DNA of 9,987 bases from Balneolaceae bacterium (GTDB lineage: Bacteria > Bacteroidota > Rhodothermia > Balneolales > Balneolaceae). Of this stretch, positions 6,159 through 9,987 are shown piece by piece. Positions within the stretch are counted from its first letter, which is position 1; each line of letters opens with the position of its first letter. Location: contig SKGY01000076.1 in NCBI GenBank assembly GCA_007117235.1, positions 1-9,987 on the forward strand, read 5' to 3'. Below the pieces are notes generated by a model. That model made no database searches. It was not told the DNA's origin and saw nothing but the letters and a program-made list of their open reading frames with translations. Position numbers and translations under genes: made by a program.

Positions 6159-8225
6159 CTACCCCACTCCAAAAAACTCGGCCCTCTCCTTAAAATAGGG
6201 CTCAAAAACCTTTTTCAATTCTTTATGCTCAGATTTTTCTAAATCCGGGTCTGTTTTAATGATATTCCACGCATCGTTTTTGGCTTGCTCCAACAGAAGC
6301 CTGTCTTCCACGATATCCCCGAATTTAAACTCCGGCAGCCCGCTCTGCTTGGTGCCGAGAAAGTCACCCGGCCCGCGCAGTTTCAGGTCTGCCTCGGCAA
6401 TTTCGAAGCCGTCGTTGGTGTCCACCATTTTCTTGAGACGGAACCGTCCCGATTTGCTGAGCTTTACATCCGGCATCAGAATACAGTAGCTCTGTTTGCT
6501 GCCGCGGCCGATTCGTCCCCGCAACTGGTGCAGCTGTGAAAGCCCGAACCGTTCGGCGTGTTCAATAATCATGATGGAAGCGTTGGGTACATCCACACCC
6601 ACTTCAATGACTGTTGTCGAAACCAAAATCTGAATTTCACCGGCTACAAACCGTTTCATGATTCCCTCTTTCTCGTCGGGTTTCATCTTTCCATGCAGAA
6701 GGGCAATCCGGAACTCAGGAAACCGGCGCTTCAGCTTCTCAAATCCCATGGTGGCATCTTTCAGATCCATCGCTTCCGACTCCTCAATCAACGGAAAAAC
6801 CACATAAGCCTGATCTTCGTTTTTGATGCTCTGTTCCAGGAAATCATAAATTTTACTCCGCTCTTTTTCTGTACGCACTGCAGTTTTGATCGGTTTGCGC
6901 CCGGCCGGCATATCTTTAATAATTGAAATATCCAGATCGCTATAGATGGTCATGGCCAGCGAGCGGGGAATGGGTGTGGCCGACATTACCAAAAGATGGG
7001 GATTGCTGCCTTTCATCAACATCTCGTTACGCTGTTTCACCCCAAAGCGGTGCTGCTCATCAATCACGGCAAGACCCAGTTTGTGGAACGTCACTTTCTC
7101 CTGGAAGATGGCGTGCGTGCCCACCACGATATCACAACTACCGCCCTCAATATCAGTCAGAATATCCCGGCGCAGTGCCGTTTTCTGCCCGCCGGTCAGC
7201 AGCCTGAAATTCAACCCCAGCGGCTCGATATACTGTTTGATGGTTTGATAGTGCTGTTCAGCCAAAATTTCGGTCGGGGCCATCAGCGCGGCCTGCATGC
7301 TGTTGTCGATCGCCATAAGCATAGCACCAATTGCCACCACGGTTTTTCCGGCGCCCACATCACCCTGTATCAAGCGGTTCATCTGTGTACCGGAAGCAAG
7401 ATCTGTTTTGATATCGGATAGGGAGTGTTTTTGTCCGTCGGTGAGCTCAAACGGAAGAATCTCATTAAAGAATTTTTTGGTGAGGTCTCCGGCTTTTAAC
7501 ACGGTTCCCTCTGTACGTTCAATACGAATGCTCTTTATTTTTGCCATACTCAGCTCAAATAGGAAAAACTCTTCATACTTAAACCGTTCAAGAGCGGTGG
7601 TGGCCTGCTTACTGTTTTCGGGCTGATGAATCTTGCGGAAGGCTTCCTGGCGATTGTAGAGATTGTGGCGCTTCAGAGACGACTCCGGCAAAAACTCTGG
7701 AACCGTTGTGGATTCTAAAATTTGCTCGATCCACCCCTTTAAAAGCTGATTGGATATATACCCTTTTGAAAAATGTTTATTACTTGGATATATGGGAATG
7801 AGGGTGTCATATTGCGTAACGTCGTCAGGTGATTTTACCTTGTCTACCTCCGGATGAGCCATACTCATATAGTGCCCATATCGTTTCACTGGGCCAAACA
7901 GGGAGACCCATTCACCCACATTGAACTGCGTGATGTAGTATTTCCATCCTTTAAAGAATACAGCTTTAAGAGAGCCGGTCTCATCCTGGATAATCACCTC
8001 GAGGCGTTTCTTCTGTTTGTAACCACTCACATTGGTCGACTTCACCCGCCCGACAACAGTAATCGGTTCGGTGGTTTCACTCAGGGTTCTTATAGGTTTG
8101 ATATTGGATTTATCGATATACCTGCGCGGAATTAAAGTGAGCAGATTTTCCGGGTGAGTTATCCCTACAGACTGAAGTGCCTTGAGTCGTTTTTCACTAA
8201 GATTTTGTAGATCTAAAAGCTTCAA
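6159..8225 (-). CDS. recG: ATP-dependent DNA helicase RecG
   Basis: Superfamily 2 double-strand DNA translocase that regresses stalled replication forks and processes branched recombination intermediates. At 688 residues it is full length (the E. coli protein is 693). Domains in order: N-terminal region with PRRYIDKS (33-40), an OB-fold wedge domain (about 54-130), then two helicase lobes. Helicase motifs are Walker A GDVGAGKT (288-295), APTEILAEQH (316-325), DEQH (389-392), SATPIPR (415-421), ALLHGKM (508-514), STTVIEVGVDVP (536-547) and QLRGRIGR (567-574). The C-terminal FEIAEADLKLRGPGDFLG region (607-624) is the TRG motif that couples ATP hydrolysis to translocation. The start is a TTG at 8225; an in-frame stop lies a short way upstream and no Shine-Dalgarno is present. 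It diverges from the ribosomal genes across 190 bases. Several long open frames on the opposite strand are shadows. Confidence 0.98.
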   Translation of the reverse strand: MKLLDLQNLSEKRLKALQSVGITHPENLLTLIPRRYIDKSNIKPIRTLSETTEPITVVGRVKSTNVSGYKQKKRLEVIIQDETGSLKAVFFKGWKYYITQFNVGEWVSLFGPVKRYGHYMSMAHPEVDKVKSPDDVTQYDTLIPIYPSNKHFSKGYISNQLLKGWIEQILESTTVPEFLPESSLKRHNLYNRQEAFRKIHQPENSKQATTALERFKYEEFFLFELSMAKIKSIRIERTEGTVLKAGDLTKKFFNEILPFELTDGQKHSLSDIKTDLASGTQMNRLIQGDVGAGKTVVAIGAMLMAIDNSMQAALMAPTEILAEQHYQTIKQYIEPLGLNFRLLTGGQKTALRRDILTDIEGGSCDIVVGTHAIFQEKVTFHKLGLAVIDEQHRFGVKQRNEMLMKGSNPHLLVMSATPIPRSLAMTIYSDLDISIIKDMPAGRKPIKTAVRTEKERSKIYDFLEQSIKNEDQAYVVFPLIEESEAMDLKDATMGFEKLKRRFPEFRIALLHGKMKPDEKEGIMKRFVAGEIQILVSTTVIEVGVDVPNASIMIIEHAERFGLSQLHQLRGRIGRGSKQSYCILMPDVKLSKSGRFRLKKMVDTNDGFEIAEADLKLRGPGDFLGTKQSGLPEFKFGDIVEDRLLLEQAKNDAWNIIKTDPDLEKSEHKELKKVFEPYFKERAEFFGVG

Positions 8226-8346
8226 AATTGTTATAAAGTTATATATCAGTTAATATCAAAAATGACACTTTCCTGGGTGATGATGAATCGAAAATGTAAC
8301 TATTTAGGCTTTTTTAAAATAAAGAGAAAAAATGTAGACAAATATT

Positions 8347-8378
8347 TTGCAATGCTGTCTATAAAAATGCTATCTTTA
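8347..8378 (+). promoter_or_regulatory. candidate Bacteroidota-type promoter of the str operon
   Basis: TTG (8347-8349, within TTTTG) and TATCTTTA (8371-8378) are separated by 21 bases. This fits the TTG-N17-23-TAnnTTTG pattern known for Bacteroidota housekeeping sigma factor, with only the last G of the -7 box missing. Transcription would start near 8385 and leave a leader of about 30 bases before the GTG at 8416. The region between recG and rpsL must hold a plus-strand promoter, which supports the call. Confidence 0.45.
8351..8378 (+). repeat. imperfect direct repeat in the str promoter
   Basis: AATGCTGTCTATA (8351-8363) and AATGCTATCTTTA (8366-8378) match at 11 of 13 positions with a 15-base period; the second copy contains the proposed -7 box. 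TAGACA (8335-8340) and TGTCTA (8356-8361) also form an inverted repeat that spans the -33 element. These may be regulator-binding sites or chance in A/T-rich DNA. Confidence 0.4.
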
Positions 8379-8415
8379 TCAGCTCTAGATTTTACGAAAC
8401 CAAACACGTAATTCC

Positions 8416-8790
8416 GTGCCTACAATAAACCAATTAATTCGAAACGGCAGAAATCGCAAAGTGAGTAAAACAACTGCTCCTGCATTGCAAAACTGTCCAC
8501 AAAAACGCGGCGTATGTACCCGTGTTTACACAACAACTCCAAAGAAGCCAAACTCTGCTCTTCGTAAGGTAGCAAGGGTTAGGTTAACAAACGGCTTAGA
8601 AGTTACTGCATATATACCCGGTGAAGGTCACAATTTGCAGGAACACAGTATTGTACTGATTCGCGGTGGAAGAGTAAAGGATCTTCCTGGTGTGCGATAT
8701 CACATCGTACGTGGAACATTGGATACGGCAGGTGTTGACGACCGTAAACAAGGAAGAAGCCACTACGGTACCAAAAAACCAAAAGGGTAA
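8416..8790 (+). CDS. rpsL: 30S ribosomal protein S12
   Basis: Small-subunit protein of the decoding centre that helps control translational accuracy. All 124 residues are full family length, with PTINQLIR at the N-terminus, [25 protein letters not shown] (27-51), EGHNLQEHS (70-78) and [14 protein letters not shown] (83-96). Counting the initiator Met, Lys43 and Lys88, where streptomycin-resistance substitutions typically fall, are both the wild-type lysine. Asp89, the residue methylthiolated by RimO in E. coli, is also kept. The start is a GTG at 8416, required for the conserved PTINQ N-terminus; no Shine-Dalgarno is visible. It is first in a run with rpsG (25-base gap) and fusA, the classical str operon order, and is probably transcribed from the promoter proposed at 8347-8378. 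Confidence 0.99.
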   Translation: MPTINQLIRNGRNRKVSKTTAPALQNCPQKRGVCTRVYTTTPKKPNSALRKVARVRLTNGLEVTAYIPGEGHNLQEHSIVLIRGGRVKDLPGVRYHIVRGTLDTAGVDDRKQGRSHYGTKKPKG

Positions 8791-8815
8791 TAAAGAGCTT
8801 TTAACCTTATAGATT

Positions 8816-9283
8816 ATGCGCAGAAGAAAAGCAGAAAAAAGAGAAGTACAACCGGATCCGATATTCCACGATAAATTGGTTACACGTTTTGTGAACAATT
8901 TAATGCGTGACGGTAAGAAAGGTGTTGCACGAAAGATTTTATATCAGGCATTTGAGGTAATTGAAGAGAAAACAGGCGAGCCGCCATTGGAGGTGTTTAA
9001 GTCAGCCCTTACAAATGCTTCCCCGGTTGTGGAAGTTAAGAGCAGGCGAGTTGGTGGTGCAACCTACCAGGTTCCTAGTGAAGTAAGATCAGAAAGAGGA
9101 ACCGCTCTTGGAATGAGATGGCTGATTCGTGCATCAAGACAAAGAAATGATAAATCCATGGCACTCAGACTTAGCCGTGAATTAATTGATGCATCAAATA
9201 ATGAAGGTGGTGCCGTTCGTAAAAAAGACGAAACACACCGTATGGCAGAAGCCAACAAAGCATTCGCACACTTTAGATTCTAA
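8816..9283 (+). CDS. rpsG: 30S ribosomal protein S7
   Basis: Primary assembly protein of the 30S head that binds the 3' domain of 16S rRNA; in E. coli it also represses its own operon by binding the mRNA between rpsL and rpsG. At 155 residues it has family length. It carries the N-terminal MRRRKAEKR, the segment [17 protein letters not shown], the S7 signature around [11 protein letters not shown], the RWLIRASR helix, and a C-terminal [16 protein letters not shown] end. The start ATG at 8816 follows rpsL by 25 bases and precedes fusA by 23. No Shine-Dalgarno is seen, and the 25-base spacer is too short for the E. coli-type S7 regulatory structure, so autoregulation, if any, would work differently (inference). 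Confidence 0.99.
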   Translation: MRRRKAEKREVQPDPIFHDKLVTRFVNNLMRDGKKGVARKILYQAFEVIEEKTGEPPLEVFKSALTNASPVVEVKSRRVGGATYQVPSEVRSERGTALGMRWLIRASRQRNDKSMALRLSRELIDASNNEGGAVRKKDETHRMAEANKAFAHFRF

Positions 9284-9306
9284 AATTTTTTAATACACGT
9301 TCAATC

Positions 9307-9987
9307 ATGTCAGAAGTAAACGCAAAAGCAGATCCTAAAATCATAGACCGAATTCGCAGAACGCGAAACATCGGAATTATGGCACACATCGATGCCGGTA
9401 AAACTACCGTATCTGAGCGTGTGTTGTTCTACACTGGCCGTAGTCACCGAATGGGTGAAGTGCATGACGGTGCTGCAACTATGGACTGGATGGAACAGGA
9501 GCAGGAGAGAGGAATTACAATTCAATCCGCTGCTACCCACTGTATCTGGAAAGATCACCGTATTAATATTATTGATACTCCCGGTCACGTAGATTTTACA
9601 GTCGAAGTAGAAAGATCGCTTCGGGTTCTCGATGGTGCGATAGGTGTATTTTGCTCAGTTGGTGCTGTACAGCCGCAGTCAGAAACAGTTTGGCGTCAGG
9701 CTAACAAGTATAAGGTGCCGCGTATGGCGTTCGTTAATAAGATGGACAGAACCGGTGCAGACTTCTACAATGTAGTTGAGCAGATGAGAAACAAGCTTAA
9801 CGCAAACCCGATTCCAATTCAGATTCCAATCGGATCTGAGGAAAACTTTAAGGGTATTGTGGATTTAATCAACATGGAAGGTATTATTTGGGATGAAGAG
9901 TCTCTTGGTGCTAAATATGATGTTGTTGAGATTCCGGCTGAACTTCAGGAGAAAGCTGAAGAGTACAGAAAATTGATGCTCGAAAAC
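9307..9987 (+). CDS. fusA: translation elongation factor G, N-terminal part (cut by window end)
   Basis: GTPase that drives ribosomal translocation and, with RRF, ribosome recycling. Only the first 227 residues are present; the frame stays open to the last base, about a third of a normal EF-G. The GTP-binding motifs are all intact: G1 AHIDAGKT (26-33), switch-I RGIT (68-71), G3 DTPGH (90-94) and G4 NKMD (144-147), followed by the beginning of the G' insert. The [16 protein letters not shown] stretch (54-69) and the [15 protein letters not shown] stretch (125-139) are typical of bacterial EF-G. The P-loop is followed by VSER, where E. coli has TTER, a mild variation. The N-terminus is about ten residues longer than many homologues. 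The ATG at 9307 follows rpsG by 23 bases without a Shine-Dalgarno, in str operon position. Confidence 0.97.
   Translation, partial: MSEVNAKADPKIIDRIRRTRNIGIMAHIDAGKTTVSERVLFYTGRSHRMGEVHDGAATMDWMEQEQERGITIQSAATHCIWKDHRINIIDTPGHVDFTVEVERSLRVLDGAIGVFCSVGAVQPQSETVWRQANKYKVPRMAFVNKMDRTGADFYNVVEQMRNKLNANPIPIQIPIGSEENFKGIVDLINMEGIIWDEESLGAKYDVVEIPAELQEKAEEYRKLMLEN

Noticed and set aside
6259..8135. Several long plus-strand open frames (76-141 codons)
   Set aside because: They all lie antisense to recG, whose protein is continuous and conserved over this stretch; their translations look like no known family and lack signals for expression.
8386..8393. TAGATTTT as an alternative -7 box for rpsL
   Set aside because: No TTG lies at the right distance upstream, whereas TATCTTTA at 8371 has one.

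Overview
The window looks like ordinary chromosome from a Bacteroidota/Balneolota-type bacterium (FCB group). Three things suggest this. Ten of the eleven genes have A/T-rich leaders with no Shine-Dalgarno sequence. The only convincing promoter, ahead of rpsL, resembles the TTG / TAnnTTTG pattern of that group. The intergenic spaces hold G-rich palindromes and CACGAAG-type repeats of the kind I associate with such genomes. This assignment is an inference; no rRNA or species marker is present.

Layout. Positions 1-1611 (+): rfbC then rfbB, two consecutive enzymes of dTDP-L-rhamnose synthesis, probably the end of an operon that enters from the left (rfbA and rfbD are not seen). Positions 1653-3246 (-): an exported protein of unknown function and a DUF71/COG2102 PP-loop ATPase. 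Positions 3247-4314: a repeat-rich stretch containing a stand-alone EVE-domain gene (3566-4030, +), with a G-rich palindrome on each side, a hairpin just before the gene and a long CACGAAG-type inverted repeat after it. Positions 4315-6068 (+): a VOC/glyoxalase-fold protein and a predicted lipoprotein with a beta-propeller-like sequence. Positions 6159-8225 (-): recG, the DNA-repair helicase, starting at TTG. Positions 8416-9987 (+): the start of the str operon, rpsL (GTG start), rpsG and fusA, the last cut by the window edge.

The genes form small independent groups: envelope sugar synthesis, replication-fork repair, and translation. The middle genes (unknown exported protein, DUF71, EVE, VOC, lipoprotein) show no shared pathway. 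I found no mobile element, CRISPR array, tRNA, rRNA or defence cassette, and no clear undescribed multi-gene system. The items most worth a second look are the repeat cluster around the EVE gene, the two uncharacterised envelope proteins, and the repeated structure in the str promoter.
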